From positions 124,604 to 188,603 of the forward strand of contig NZ_LMSA01000004.1 in assembly GCF_001427985.1 (NCBI RefSeq): a stretch of 64,000 nt of DNA. The letters are read 5' to 3'. This DNA is from Knoellia sp. Soil729. Its GTDB lineage: Bacteria; Actinomycetota; Actinomycetes; Actinomycetales; Dermatophilaceae. The translations under genes were made by a program, and so were the position numbers. Positions 52,157-60,922 of the stretch are shown in pieces; position 1 is the stretch's first letter, and each line of letters begins with the position of its first letter. The notes under the pieces are model-generated. The model searched no databases. It was not told the origin of the DNA and was given only the letters and a program-made list of their open reading frames with translations.

Positions 52157-53891
52157 TCACAGGAATTGGCTCTGGACTGATATCCAAAGGCAGGTTCAAT
52201 TCATGCGTCACTCCGTCGTACGGTGGTTGAGAGACCAGCGTTAGCGACATCCCGACTTCTGCCACCTTGGCATGATTGGCATCCCAGCAAACGAGCAGGT
52301 CTATGTCACCGATGGACTTGATCCCATCGCGGAAGTCGGTAAGAACAGATTCAAGCTTGTCCTTGAACTCGATGACCAGCGGCAGCACATCCCCACCACC
52401 CACGTAGTGGGCCAAGAGATCGTACTGAGTCGCGTAACCGGTCGCGAGTGGGCGGAAGTTCGCGATAACACCTGCGCCAAGCAATTCGTGGAAGAGGGCA
52501 GCAACAGCGGCCTCTTGATTTGTCGGAACCTTGTGGAATGCGATTCCTGGCCAATTTAGGTCGTGGCGACCTTCCGCTTCTTCCCACATTTTCTTGATTC
52601 GCAACTTCCTCTCTGCGGAAGTCTCGGGTGAGGGCGGAAGCGGCTTTGATTCCATGGGACCTTGGTATTTCGCTACCCGCTCAAACTGAATAAACAGCTC
52701 AGCAACCGCGTCTTGCAGTCGGCGCTTGTGCTGCCAGTGCATCGATTTTCGACCCAAGTCGAAATCGATGCGATCCGACTCGACCAAGAAAATGCAGCGC
52801 TTGTAGTACGCCGGGTAGGCGCCCCGTGCAGCAGGTTCGATTGTGATACCGGTGGGCATCGATTTCGTGACAACGAATATCCCAGCATGGAGGAGAGGGT
52901 TTGAGTCCTCTTGATTCATATCCAAATGATACGACTCGGCGAGCGTATCGATGGCCTTATTCCCGGGCAGCATGACTCCATAGACGCGAAGCGTGTCATT
53001 TCCGTGGCCGATCACCTTGCTGCCCACCACAACCTTGCCACCAAGGTACTTCCTAGAGGCGCTTTCGGACTTGCCAACTAGGTTGCTGTTGACTTCCTCG
53101 ATCGTAAGTGCCTTTGGGTTTGCAAGTGGCGGATAGCCAAACTCGACCTTCCCTTCCACATGTTCACCATCTACCGAAGTCCAAGAGTAGGTGATGAGAA
53201 TTGGTGGCAGGACCTCTCCCCGAAGTACTTGACGCGTGTCACCCACCGCGGTCCTAGTACGCAGGATCCACTTTAGTTGCTCCGTTGATAGGGAAAAGAG
53301 ATCGGTAGAGGACCGCGATGGAATTCCCGCGATGCGTATTCGAGTGAATGTACCCTGCTCAAAACCCTGAGGTACATCGACCTCGCCGCGCTTGGCGAAC
53401 TCCGGCGCATGCACTGCCGCGTCTTCACTAGAAACCCAAGTGGCGGCTCCCGTTAGGCTGCACCGCACGGCGTCCTCAGCACTACGTGTCTCAAGCGAAA
53501 AGTTGTCGCCACTAAAGGCGACGTAGGTTAGCCCGACGCCCTTCTCACCGATTTGGTGGTCCAGCACAGACTTGTCGCCGCCGCCAGGGGCTAGCACTTC
53601 CTCAACGAAGTGACTCGGAATCCCAACGCCATTATCGATTACATCGACTGCCCGCTGAGTCGCATCTAGAGAAATGTGAATCTGGCCCTCGACATGGGTC
53701 GACCCTGAAGCGGCCTCCAGTTCCCAACGCCTCTCGATAGCATCGCGCGAGTTCTGTAGGAGCTCTGCAAGGACGTCCCAGTAGTGGTGATAACTCTGGA
53801 GGATGCCCTTGAGTTCGCGTTTTACAGCCCGTGCGCTCTTAGCCCGAAGGAAGTCAGGGACTTCGTGACCTGACTGGCTAAACTGAACCAC
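52116..53891 (-). CDS. GHKL ATPase fused to a PD-(D/E)XK nuclease-like domain
   Basis: The 591-residue protein begins at GTG 53891 with AAGGGG upstream. The N-terminal GHKL domain has the N-box ELLQNSRDAIERR (Glu/Asn), DVIDNGVGIPSHFVEEVLAPGGG (G1) and GEKGVGLTYVAFSGDN (G2). The C-terminal 110 residues contain TQYDLLAHYVGGGDVLPLVIEFKDKLESV and DIDLLVCWDANH, whose D-x14-E-x-K spacing fits a PD-(D/E)XK nuclease core. The pairing of a MutL/MORC-like ATPase with a nuclease and with Dcm and Vsr is a known restriction-system architecture. It should be the restricting subunit. Confidence 0.88.
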   Translation of the reverse strand: MVQFSQSGHEVPDFLRAKSARAVKRELKGILQSYHHYWDVLAELLQNSRDAIERRWELEAASGSTHVEGQIHISLDATQRAVDVIDNGVGIPSHFVEEVLAPGGGDKSVLDHQIGEKGVGLTYVAFSGDNFSLETRSAEDAVRCSLTGAATWVSSEDAAVHAPEFAKRGEVDVPQGFEQGTFTRIRIAGIPSRSSTDLFSLSTEQLKWILRTRTAVGDTRQVLRGEVLPPILITYSWTSVDGEHVEGKVEFGYPPLANPKALTIEEVNSNLVGKSESASRKYLGGKVVVGSKVIGHGNDTLRVYGVMLPGNKAIDTLAESYHLDMNQEDSNPLLHAGIFVVTKSMPTGITIEPAARGAYPAYYKRCIFLVESDRIDFDLGRKSMHWQHKRRLQDAVAELFIQFERVAKYQGPMESKPLPPSPETSAERKLRIKKMWEEAEGRHDLNWPGIAFHKVPTNQEAAVAALFHELLGAGVIANFRPLATGYATQYDLLAHYVGGGDVLPLVIEFKDKLESVLTDFRDGIKSIGDIDLLVCWDANHAKVAEVGMSLTLVSQPPYDGVTHELNLPLDISPEPIPVIVLKSLAERVSKD

Positions 53892-53941
53892 AGATACCCC
53901 TTAAGACGAAAGGACAGCGCTGACACCGCGCTAACCGCACC

Positions 53942-54421
53942 CTACAGCCCCCCCTTCCGGTTGGGGATGGGTTGTGATGCCGCCTTAGGCGACACCAGGT
54001 CGCTTAACGCTTGCTCGACGCTCCCAGCGACTACCAAGAGGTTGTTTCGCACGTCATGCTCCCACACACGAAGGACTCGCCAAGCATGTTCTGTCAATAG
54101 CTGCGTCGTCTCAGAATCGCGTACCCGGTTCCGATCGATCTTCTCTCTCCACCACTCGGCATTAGCCTTCGGAGGGACGCCATGGATGGGGCATCCGTGC
54201 CAGAAGCAACCGTCCACAAAGATGGCAAGGCGCTGCCGTGGAAACGTGATATCTATCGTTCGGCGGGGCAGGCCTGGTACCGGGTAATTCACTCTGTATC
54301 GCATCCCGCGACGAAACAATTCCCGACGAAGGGCCATCTCAGGACGCGTGTCTCGCGTCTTCTGGCGCCTGAAGCGGAGCCGTACTCTCTCACTGGAGGG
54401 CTGTGGTCGAGCCTTTACCAT
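53942..54421 (-). CDS. vsr: Very short patch repair endonuclease
   Basis: The 159-residue protein shows the Vsr signature: MSRTRPEMALRR-like KTRDTRPEMALRRELFRRGMRYR, the catalytic Asp in RRTIDITFPRQRLAIFVDGCFWHGCPIHG, and PKANAEWWREKIDRNRVRD. It nicks at T:G mismatches made by deamination of 5-methylcytosine, or acts as a nuclease in R-M systems. ATG 54421 has GAGG 5 nt upstream. It lies 35 nt after the dcm stop and 50 nt before the GHKL-nuclease start, in one operon. Confidence 0.93.
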   Translation of the reverse strand: MVKARPQPSSERVRLRFRRQKTRDTRPEMALRRELFRRGMRYRVNYPVPGLPRRTIDITFPRQRLAIFVDGCFWHGCPIHGVPPKANAEWWREKIDRNRVRDSETTQLLTEHAWRVLRVWEHDVRNNLLVVAGSVEQALSDLVSPKAASQPIPNRKGGL

Positions 54422-54455
54422 GCATCCTCAACTCTTGGGGCAGATTTTCTGGACC

Positions 54456-55862
54456 TCAGCGGTCCAGCACTGCCGCCACCCGCTCGGCGATCTGCACCGC
54501 AAGAAGCGGCGGCACGGCGTTCCCAACTTGGTGGTATTGCATGGTTCGCGGTCCGGCGAACCAGTAATCGTCTGGGAAGGTTTGAAGCCGTGCTGCCTCG
54601 CGGACGGTCAGACTTCGCATCTGACGTGCGTCCGGGTGGATGTAGTAATGGCCGTCCTTGCTGATGTGCGATGCCACAGTGCTACTGGGAGCATCCCATC
54701 GCTGCACTTTGAAGCGATCAGAGAACGGTGTCCCCTGTCCCGAAATGTTGCTGTGCATCGGCCGGAGGCCGGGCGGGAACTCGTGAACTCGGCGCGATAT
54801 GCCCCTAGCTGCCAATATGGCCAAGTAGGCATATCGCGCGAGATCGAGGTCCATGTGGGCCCGCGGCTCGTGCAGTGAGATGGGTGCGCTGCACCCGTTC
54901 AACCAAGTTCGAAGCTCAGCGTGCGCGGTGCCGTCCGTCGCGGGCAATCTCGGGACTCCGTGCACCTCACGCTTGGCAAGCGTAGAACCAAGGATCTGGG
55001 CGGACCCCCACGTGAGGCCCCCAGGTCGACGACGCGATACCGATGACTTCACCTGAGGCAGGTCCCCGATGGCATCCCTTACCGTGGTGACAGAGGCGGT
55101 CTGTGCGAGGGGCACAAGTCGCTGGGTGCCTATGTCGGAACGCACTCCGACCAAAATGACGCGGTGCCGCGCCTGCGGGATCCCATATCGCTCGGCCCGC
55201 AGGACGAAGTCTCGCGGCTCTACGTCACCCCCCGGAACGGCAAGGCTTCGAATCTCGTAGGCGCCCCCCAGTTGCAGGTCGTCGATGATGCGATCCATCA
55301 TGCTCTTCCCCCCGTGCCCAGCCGAGAGGAGACCTTTGACGTTCTCCATTACAAAAACGGATGGTCTGAAGCGGCGAAGGATGTCCAAGTACTCCCGGTA
55401 TAAAAAGTGCTTCTTGTCGTCCTCAAATGACTCGTCGTTCGTCCGACGTGCCCGACCGATGAGCGAATACGCTTGGCAGGGTGGGCCACCGATTAGAACC
55501 CAGTGTTCAGCGCCGCTGATGGCTCCCTTGATCAGCCGGCCCGCCTCGGCGCGCGCTTCAGGGCCCAACTCTATGGCATGAACGTGATCTTCAGCCTTGG
55601 CCATTTGAGCCGCGAATTCAGCGTTCCCGAGCAGATCACGAACAGAGGTCTTTGAGGCTAGCAGGTCGCGGTAGGGCCCGTAGAGCTCGGTGTCACGGCT
55701 GAGCGCCCGGACGGCAGAGCGGATCTTGAGGGTCTGCACTGCATGACGGTCCATTTCGAACGACGCAGTGATGTCGAAGACTGGCTCACCGTCGCGCTTG
55801 AACTGCGCAAAGCCTTCATTGAGTCCTCCTGGCCCTGCGAAGACATCGACTACTGGCAGCAT
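54456..55862 (-). CDS. dcm: DNA (cytosine-5) methyltransferase
   Basis: The 468-residue enzyme has C5-MTase motifs in order: I (VVDVFAGPGGLNEGF), IV (LIGGPPCQAYSLIGRAR, catalytic Cys), VI (VFVMENVKGLLS), VIII (YGIPQARHRVILVGVRSD), a target-recognition region (about res. 270-370) and IX/X (VREAARLQTFPDDYWF, YHQVGNAVPPLLA). There is a long insert (about res. 50-105) between motifs I and IV. It methylates cytosine in an unknown site and would protect host DNA from the nuclease. ATG 55862 has AGGGAG upstream. It is the first gene of the dcm-vsr-GHKL operon. Confidence 0.95.
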   Translation of the reverse strand: MLPVVDVFAGPGGLNEGFAQFKRDGEPVFDITASFEMDRHAVQTLKIRSAVRALSRDTELYGPYRDLLASKTSVRDLLGNAEFAAQMAKAEDHVHAIELGPEARAEAGRLIKGAISGAEHWVLIGGPPCQAYSLIGRARRTNDESFEDDKKHFLYREYLDILRRFRPSVFVMENVKGLLSAGHGGKSMMDRIIDDLQLGGAYEIRSLAVPGGDVEPRDFVLRAERYGIPQARHRVILVGVRSDIGTQRLVPLAQTASVTTVRDAIGDLPQVKSSVSRRRPGGLTWGSAQILGSTLAKREVHGVPRLPATDGTAHAELRTWLNGCSAPISLHEPRAHMDLDLARYAYLAILAARGISRRVHEFPPGLRPMHSNISGQGTPFSDRFKVQRWDAPSSTVASHISKDGHYYIHPDARQMRSLTVREAARLQTFPDDYWFAGPRTMQYHQVGNAVPPLLAVQIAERVAAVLDR

Positions 55863-55928
55863 CTGCGCTGATCTCCCTTATTCACTTCCACAAATGTACC
55901 TGCCTTAATGATCCGCTTACCTTGATAC

Positions 55929-55966
55929 GCGAGCGGCTCCTAGGCACGCGCCCAAGAGCCACTCGC
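55929..55966 (-). terminator. Hairpin between nrdJ and dcm
   Basis: Arms GCGAGCGGCTC and GAGCCACTCGC (one non-pairing position) enclose 16 nt and lie about 40-75 nt after the nrdJ stop, on its strand. It likely ends the nrdRJ transcript before the defence operon. Confidence 0.6.
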
Positions 55967-56002
55967 GATTGGCCGCCCTCTCGGACCTCAGGTCAGATCA
56001 GA

Positions 56003-58957
56003 TCAGCTGCAGCCGCTGGTGCTTCCGCAGCCTTCGCAGACGTAGCAGGAGCCTGCCGGGCGCATCTTCGTGCCGCAGGTCATGCACATCGGCGCATCAG
56101 CGGAGACGCCCTGGAACTTCTCGAGCAGCTCGGCCGAGGAGTGCACGTCGTCCGAGATCTTGCGGGCCGAGGCCGCGCCTGCACCGGAGTTGTCCGTGAC
56201 CTCTTCGCCGACCTTGGCCGAGGAGTCAGCCTTGGTTGGAGCCACCTCTGCCGTCTTCTTCGGTGAGGTCGCACCGACACCCTGCGAGAACGACTCGATC
56301 TCGTCCTCGATCGCCTCGGCGTCCTCGTCATCGACCGTCGACGGGGCGTACGAGCCCGTCTCCAGCTGGCGCTGACGCTCCTCGGCGGTGTGGATGCCCA
56401 TGAACGACCGGGTCTCGAAGTCGAGGTGGTCGAGCGCCAGGCGGCGGAAGACGTAGTCGACGAGCGACTGGCCCATCCGGATGTCCTGGTCGTCGGTCAT
56501 GCCGGCCGGCTCGAAGCGCATGTTCGAGTACTTCTCGACGAACGTCTCGAGCGGCACGCCGTACTGCAGGCCAACCGACACAGCGATCGAGAACGCGTCC
56601 ATGACACCGGCGAGCGTGGAGCCCTGCTTGCCGAACTTGAGGAAGACCTCACCGAGGCGACCGTCCGCGTAGGTGCCGGCCGTGAGATAACCCTCGGCGC
56701 CACCGATGGCGAACGACGTCGTCTGCGAGGAGCGACGCTTGGGCAGACGCTCACGCGTCGGGCGGTAGACGACCTTCTCGACGACCTGGGCGCCAGCCGC
56801 AGCAATACCAGCAGCCTTGTCGGCCGCAGCGTCCTTGGCGGTGGAGCCACCATCGGAGAGCGGCTGGCCGACCTTGCAGTTGTCGCGGTAGACCGCGAGC
56901 GCCTTGAGGCCCATCTTCCAGCCCTGAACGTAGACGTCCTGGATCTCCTCGACCGAGGCGTTCTCGGGCAGGTTGACCGTCTTGGAGATGGCACCGGACA
57001 GGAACGGCTGCACCGCAGCCATCATCCGCACGTGACCCATGGGGGCGATGGAGCGCGCACCCATGGCGGTGTCAAAGATCTCGTAGTGCTCGGTCTTGAG
57101 ACCGGGCGCGTCGATGACGTGACCCTTGTCGGCGATGAACTCGACGATCGCCTCGACCGTCTCCTCCGTGTAGCCGAGCTTGCGCAGGGCACGCGGGATG
57201 GTGAGGTTGACGATCTGCATCGAGCCGCCACCGACGAGCTTCTTGAACTTGACGAGCGAGAAGTCCGGCTCGATGCCAGTCGTGTCGCAGTCCATCATGA
57301 AGCCGATGGTGCCGGTCGGCGCGAGCACCGACGCCTGGGCATTGCGGTAGCCGTTCTTCTCACCGAGCTTGACGACGTCGTCCCACGCCTTCGTCGCGAC
57401 GCGGTGGATATCCTTGTCCATCGTGTGGATGGTACGGATCGAGTCGTTGGCCGAGGCGTGCTTGCGCATGACGCGCTTGTGGGCGTCGGAGTTGCGGGCG
57501 TAGCCGTTGTAGGGGCCGACGACCGCAGCCATCTCGGCGGAGCGCTTGTAGGCGGCACCGGTGAGCAGCGAGGTGATCGACGCGGCGAGCGCGCGGCCAC
57601 CGTCGGAGTCGTAGCCGTGGCCGGTGGCCATGAGCAGCGCGCCGAGGTTGGCGTAGCCGATGCCGAGCTGGCGGTAGTTGCGCGTCGTCTCACCGATGGG
57701 CTCGGTCGGGAAGTCGGCGAAGCAGATGGAGATGTCCATCGCCGTGATGACGAGCTCGGTGACCTGCTGGAACAGCTTGGCGTCGAAGGTGTCGTCGTCC
57801 TTGAGGAACTTCAGCAGGTTGAGCGAGGCCAGGTTGCACGAGGAGTTGTCGAGCGACATGTACTCGGAGCAGGGGTTGGACGCGGTGATGCGGCCGGTCT
57901 CGGGGTTGGTGTGCCAGTCGTTGATCGTGTCGTCGTACTGGATGCCCGGGTCGGCGCACTCCCACGCGGCCTTGGAGATCTTGCCCATGAGCTCGCGGGC
58001 GTCGATGGTCTCGATGACCGAGCCGTCCTTGCGCGAGCGCAGACCGAACTCGGAGCCCTCCTCGACGGCGCGCATGAACTCGTCGTTGACGCGCACGGAG
58101 TTGTTGGCGTTCTGGTACTGCACGGACACGATGTCCTTGCCGCCCAGGTCCATGTCGAAGCCGGCGTCACGCAGCGCGCGGATCTTGTCCTCCTCGCGCG
58201 CCTTGGTCTCGACGAACTCGACGATGTCGGGGTGGTCGACGTCGAGGACGACCATCTTGGCCGCACGACGGGTCGCGCCACCGGACTTGATCGTGCCCGC
58301 GGACGCGTCGGCGCCACGCATGAACGACACCGGGCCCGAGGCCGTGCCACCGGAGGACAAGAGCTCCTTGGACGAGCGGATGCGCGACAGGTTGAGACCC
58401 GCGCCGGAGCCGCCCTTGAAGATGAAGCCCTCCTCCTTGTACCAGTTGAGGATGGAGTCCATCGAGTCGTCGACGGCGAGGATGAAGCAGGCGGAGACCT
58501 GCTGCGGCGAGGCCGTGCCGACGTTGAACCAGACCGGCGAGTTGAAGCTGAACACCTGGTGCAGCAGGGCGTAGGTCAGCTCGTGCTCGAAGATCTCGGC
58601 GTCCTCGTCGGTGCCGAAGTAGCCGTGCTCCTTGCCGGCCTTGACGTAGGTGAGGACGACGCGGTCGATGAGCTGCTTGAGCCCGGTCTCGCGTGCCTCG
58701 GTGCCGACGGCGCCGCGGAAGTACTTCGTCGTGACGATCGTGGAGGCGTTGACGCTCCAGAAGTCGGGGAACTCGACCCCGCGCTGCTCGAAGATCGTTG
58801 CGCCGGTCTTCCAGTTCTGCTGGACGACGTCGCGCTTCTCCCAGGTGACCTCGTCATAGGGATGCACACCGGGGGTCGTGAAGATGCGCTCGACAAACAC
58901 GCCCTTGCCCTTGGTGGACTTCCGCGCCCCTGCACGTGCGCCGGCGGTCTCCGTCAT
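56003..58957 (-). CDS. nrdJ: Class II (adenosylcobalamin-dependent) ribonucleotide reductase
   Basis: The 984-residue enzyme reduces ribonucleotides to deoxyribonucleotides using AdoB12. Visible elements are SFNSPVWFNVG, ACFILAVDDSMDSIL, FKGGSGAGLNLSRIRSS, the active site NPCSEYMSLDNSSCNLASLNL, APTGTIGFMMDCDTTGIEPDF and a C-terminal zinc-ribbon-like Cys set (CMTCGTKM, CYVCEGCGSTSGC) that reduces the active site. The Ser/Ala-rich linker before the ribbon (res. 880-930) is typical of actinobacteria. ATG 58957 has GAGGGAG upstream. It is in an operon with nrdR, controlled by NrdR boxes. Confidence 0.97.
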   Translation of the reverse strand: MTETAGARAGARKSTKGKGVFVERIFTTPGVHPYDEVTWEKRDVVQQNWKTGATIFEQRGVEFPDFWSVNASTIVTTKYFRGAVGTEARETGLKQLIDRVVLTYVKAGKEHGYFGTDEDAEIFEHELTYALLHQVFSFNSPVWFNVGTASPQQVSACFILAVDDSMDSILNWYKEEGFIFKGGSGAGLNLSRIRSSKELLSSGGTASGPVSFMRGADASAGTIKSGGATRRAAKMVVLDVDHPDIVEFVETKAREEDKIRALRDAGFDMDLGGKDIVSVQYQNANNSVRVNDEFMRAVEEGSEFGLRSRKDGSVIETIDARELMGKISKAAWECADPGIQYDDTINDWHTNPETGRITASNPCSEYMSLDNSSCNLASLNLLKFLKDDDTFDAKLFQQVTELVITAMDISICFADFPTEPIGETTRNYRQLGIGYANLGALLMATGHGYDSDGGRALAASITSLLTGAAYKRSAEMAAVVGPYNGYARNSDAHKRVMRKHASANDSIRTIHTMDKDIHRVATKAWDDVVKLGEKNGYRNAQASVLAPTGTIGFMMDCDTTGIEPDFSLVKFKKLVGGGSMQIVNLTIPRALRKLGYTEETVEAIVEFIADKGHVIDAPGLKTEHYEIFDTAMGARSIAPMGHVRMMAAVQPFLSGAISKTVNLPENASVEEIQDVYVQGWKMGLKALAVYRDNCKVGQPLSDGGSTAKDAAADKAAGIAAAGAQVVEKVVYRPTRERLPKRRSSQTTSFAIGGAEGYLTAGTYADGRLGEVFLKFGKQGSTLAGVMDAFSIAVSVGLQYGVPLETFVEKYSNMRFEPAGMTDDQDIRMGQSLVDYVFRRLALDHLDFETRSFMGIHTAEERQRQLETGSYAPSTVDDEDAEAIEDEIESFSQGVGATSPKKTAEVAPTKADSSAKVGEEVTDNSGAGAASARKISDDVHSSAELLEKFQGVSADAPMCMTCGTKMRPAGSCYVCEGCGSTSGCS

Positions 58958-59116
58958 GGTGTGGCTCCCTCTTCTGCCCGGCTCAACCCGGACGATTTCT
59001 GTGACTTCATTGATGAGTATTGACGTGACCACTGACAGTGGCCGGGGGGTCGCACGAGGCGACCACAGTGCGGTGTTCTTCCGTATGCCGCGTGGTCCGG
59101 GGCGGCGGTGGAGCCG

Positions 59117-59632
59117 TCAGCCCGGCGGGGCGACGGGGGCACCCGAGCTGCTCGACGGCATACGTTCGGGTTCTCGACCCAGCGCCTCGCGCTCGACCCG
59201 GAGCAGGGTGATCGCCTGCTCGAAATCCTCGAGGCTGTCGAAGGCCTGGTAGACGCTGGCGAACCGCAGGTAGGCGACCTCGTCGAGGCTGCGCAACGGG
59301 TCGAGGACGGCCAGGCCGACCTCGTGGGCGTCGATCTCGGCCTGACCGGCGGCCCGGATGCTCTCCTCGACCTGGTGGGCGAGGAGGGCGAGCTGGTCCT
59401 CGGTGACCGGGCGACCCTGGCAGGCCTTGCGGACGCCGACGAGGACCTTGGCTCGGCTGAACGGCTCGGCAGCACCGGACCGCTTGACCACGGACAGTGC
59501 CGCGGTCTCGACGGTCGTGAAGCGCTTGCCGCACTCGGGGCACTGACGGCGACGGCGGATGCTGGCACCGTCGTCGGTGGCGCGCGAGTCCATGACGCGA
59601 GAGTCGGTGTGACGGCAGAACGGGCAGTGCAT
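59117..59632 (-). CDS. nrdR: Transcriptional repressor NrdR
   Basis: The 171-residue repressor has the N-terminal zinc finger [17 protein letters not shown] with [12 protein letters not shown], and the ATP-cone domain ([24 protein letters not shown], then [28 protein letters not shown]) that binds ATP/dATP. It represses nrd genes when dATP is high by binding paired NrdR boxes. It is the first gene of the nrdR-nrdJ operon with a 160-bp spacer between the two. Confidence 0.97.
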   Translation of the reverse strand: MHCPFCRHTDSRVMDSRATDDGASIRRRRQCPECGKRFTTVETAALSVVKRSGAAEPFSRAKVLVGVRKACQGRPVTEDQLALLAHQVEESIRAAGQAEIDAHEVGLAVLDPLRSLDEVAYLRFASVYQAFDSLEDFEQAITLLRVEREALGREPERMPSSSSGAPVAPPG

Positions 59633-59737
59633 GAACCGGGCTCCTCTGCGCGTGTGTGGACCGTGGACGGGCCGCGAAATGGGGACAAGTGTGGGGACGG
59701 GCTGGGGACAACGTGTGGAGAACTACCCCGCCCCTGT

Positions 59738-59753
59738 GAACCACATGTGGATG
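59738..59753 (-). promoter_or_regulatory. NrdR box 2, upstream of nrdR
   Basis: GAACCACATGTGGATG has a CCACATGTGG core, and its centre is 31 bp from the centre of the second box at 59769-59784. That spacing of three helical turns is the known NrdR-box arrangement. Confidence 0.6.
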
Positions 59754-59768
59754 AACTACATCGGTGTA

Positions 59769-59784
59769 ACCACTAGATGTAGTA
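59769..59784 (-). promoter_or_regulatory. NrdR box 1, upstream of nrdR
   Basis: ACCACTAGATGTAGTA resembles the NrdR consensus (ACACWATATWTAGTGT-like dyad), read on the minus strand as TACTACATCTAGTGGT. It pairs with the 59738 box for cooperative repression. Confidence 0.65.
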
Positions 59785-59988
59785 GCCAGTATGCGCCCCT
59801 GTGACCCGGGTCGCAAGCCCTGCCGGACACTTCCTGCGTGTCGTGCGTGACATCGGCGTGTCGCCCCACCAACCCTCGACTCATTGCCCGTTCGGCCACA
59901 CCACCGCACCACTTATTGCGCGTTCGAGTAGTGCCAGCGCTCCCGCTGAGCGCTAGCTTCTGAGCCGAGAAGCTGCAAAGCTCCGCGA

Positions 59989-60523
59989 GTGATCGAGTAC
60001 CGCCAGCTCTCGCGGCCACCGGCCGACGAGCTGGAACGGGTGGAGCTCGACGCGGTGGGCGCACTGGCCCAGCAGTTGCGGCTCCATCTCCAGAACGACG
60101 CCACTGCGATCGCCTCCCTTCATCGACACGGCGCCCAGAGCAAGGCGATCCAGGACCGGGTCGGCAGCCTCCTCGAGGAGCAACTGGGCTTCCAGTCGGA
60201 GGTTGTCGTCACACCTGACGAGGGCTTGGTGACCCAGGCCCGGCCTGACTTCTACTTCCCGCTCTCCGACAGGACCGGCGTCATTGCTGAGGTCGAGCGC
60301 GGGGGCACCACCGCGAACAACCATGACCTCAAGGACCTGTGGAAGACACACCTGGCCGTCAACGCGAACCATCTCTTCCTCGTTGTGCCCAACCAGTTGT
60401 TCAAGGAGTCGGGGGCTGTCCGGGAGAAGGCCCTATCCCAAGGTGGTTCGCCGGATGAGCGCCTTCTTCGGGACACCGCGGTCCCACGTCGATGTCCTGA
60501 GCGTCCACATCTTCGGGTACTGA
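59989..60523 (+). pseudogene. PD-(D/E)XK nuclease-like gene with a one-base insertion
   Basis: From GTG 59989 the frame reads HRHGAQSKAIQDRVGSLLEEQLGF, then ARPDFYFPLSDRTGVIAEVERGGTT and NNHDLKDLWKTHLAVNANHLFLVVPN, with Asp and Glu-x-Glu residues of a nuclease-like core. Near 60430 one extra G (GAGAAGGCCC for GAGAAGCCC) shifts the frame, and the natural end KVVRRMSAFFGTPRSHVDVLSVHIFGY is in the next frame, stopping at 60523. Restored length is about 178 residues. It may be a restriction-type or repair nuclease now inactive. Confidence 0.7.
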
Positions 60524-60548
60524 CGCCGCGCGGTGGATTGGCGGACCG

Positions 60549-60875
60549 TCACTTCGGCGGCAGCGACCTCGCGTAGCTCAGCCCTCGGGACACGATCTCG
60601 CGCAGTTGCTCGTCGGACTCCACCCCTTCGACGTCGACGTGCAGCCAGCCGGACATCACCCGCTCCCCCATGACCTGCGGCCGGATGTGATCTCCAATGG
60701 GGTCCGGACGCTCGGGGTCACGACGGAACATCATCGCTCCATCGGATCCGGCGGCCACCGCCATGTTGCCGTCGACCAGGAACGCCATCCCCCCGAACAT
60801 CCGCTTCTCGCGGACCCCCGGCTCATCCCGCAGCACGTCACGGATCCGGTCGGCCAGGCCCTCGTCGTATGCCAT
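60549..60875 (-). CDS. TfoX/Sxy N-terminal domain protein
   Basis: The 108-residue protein is the widespread standalone TfoX-N form: MAYDEGLADRIRDVL, EKRMFGGMAFLVDGNMAVAAGSDGAMMFR and GWLHVDVEGVESDEQLREIVSRG. In enterics TfoX/Sxy drives competence genes with CRP. The standalone domain in actinobacteria has no proven role. ATG 60875 follows CATACT plus 7 nt. Copies of the GTATGCC motif overlap its start (60868) and its promoter (60884). Confidence 0.9.
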   Translation of the reverse strand: MAYDEGLADRIRDVLRDEPGVREKRMFGGMAFLVDGNMAVAAGSDGAMMFRRDPERPDPIGDHIRPQVMGERVMSGWLHVDVEGVESDEQLREIVSRGLSYARSLPPK

Positions 60876-60908
60876 GCCGCCGAGTATGCCGCGCTCCCCC
60901 TCTCTCCG

Positions 60909-60914
60909 TAGGCT
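60909..60914 (+). promoter_or_regulatory. -10 element TAGGCT for the flavodoxin-like gene
   Basis: TAGGCT is followed by 8 nt and ATG 60923. It lies in the divergent spacer with the TfoX-like gene. Confidence 0.5.
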
Positions 60915-60922
60915 TCCCGGGC

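Larger units (their letters stand above)
59633..59988. other. 356-bp divergent spacer with the nrd control region
   Basis: The nrdR side holds the two NrdR boxes and probable promoter. The 59800-59988 side is the upstream region of the broken nuclease gene, with a short palindrome AGCGCTAGC-like segment near 59950 and no clear -10. No gene is seen. Confidence 0.6.

Noticed and set aside
56390-59023. An 877-codon open frame on the plus strand opposite nrdJ
   Set aside because: It is the antisense shadow of nrdJ, with repetitive Asp/Val/Leu composition and no domain.
58958-59116. Cobalamin riboswitch before nrdJ
   Set aside because: The 160-bp spacer lacks the conserved B12-box-like GCCACTG core in the right context. 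It contains only a small CCACTGACAGTGG dyad. Control is more likely through the NrdR boxes.
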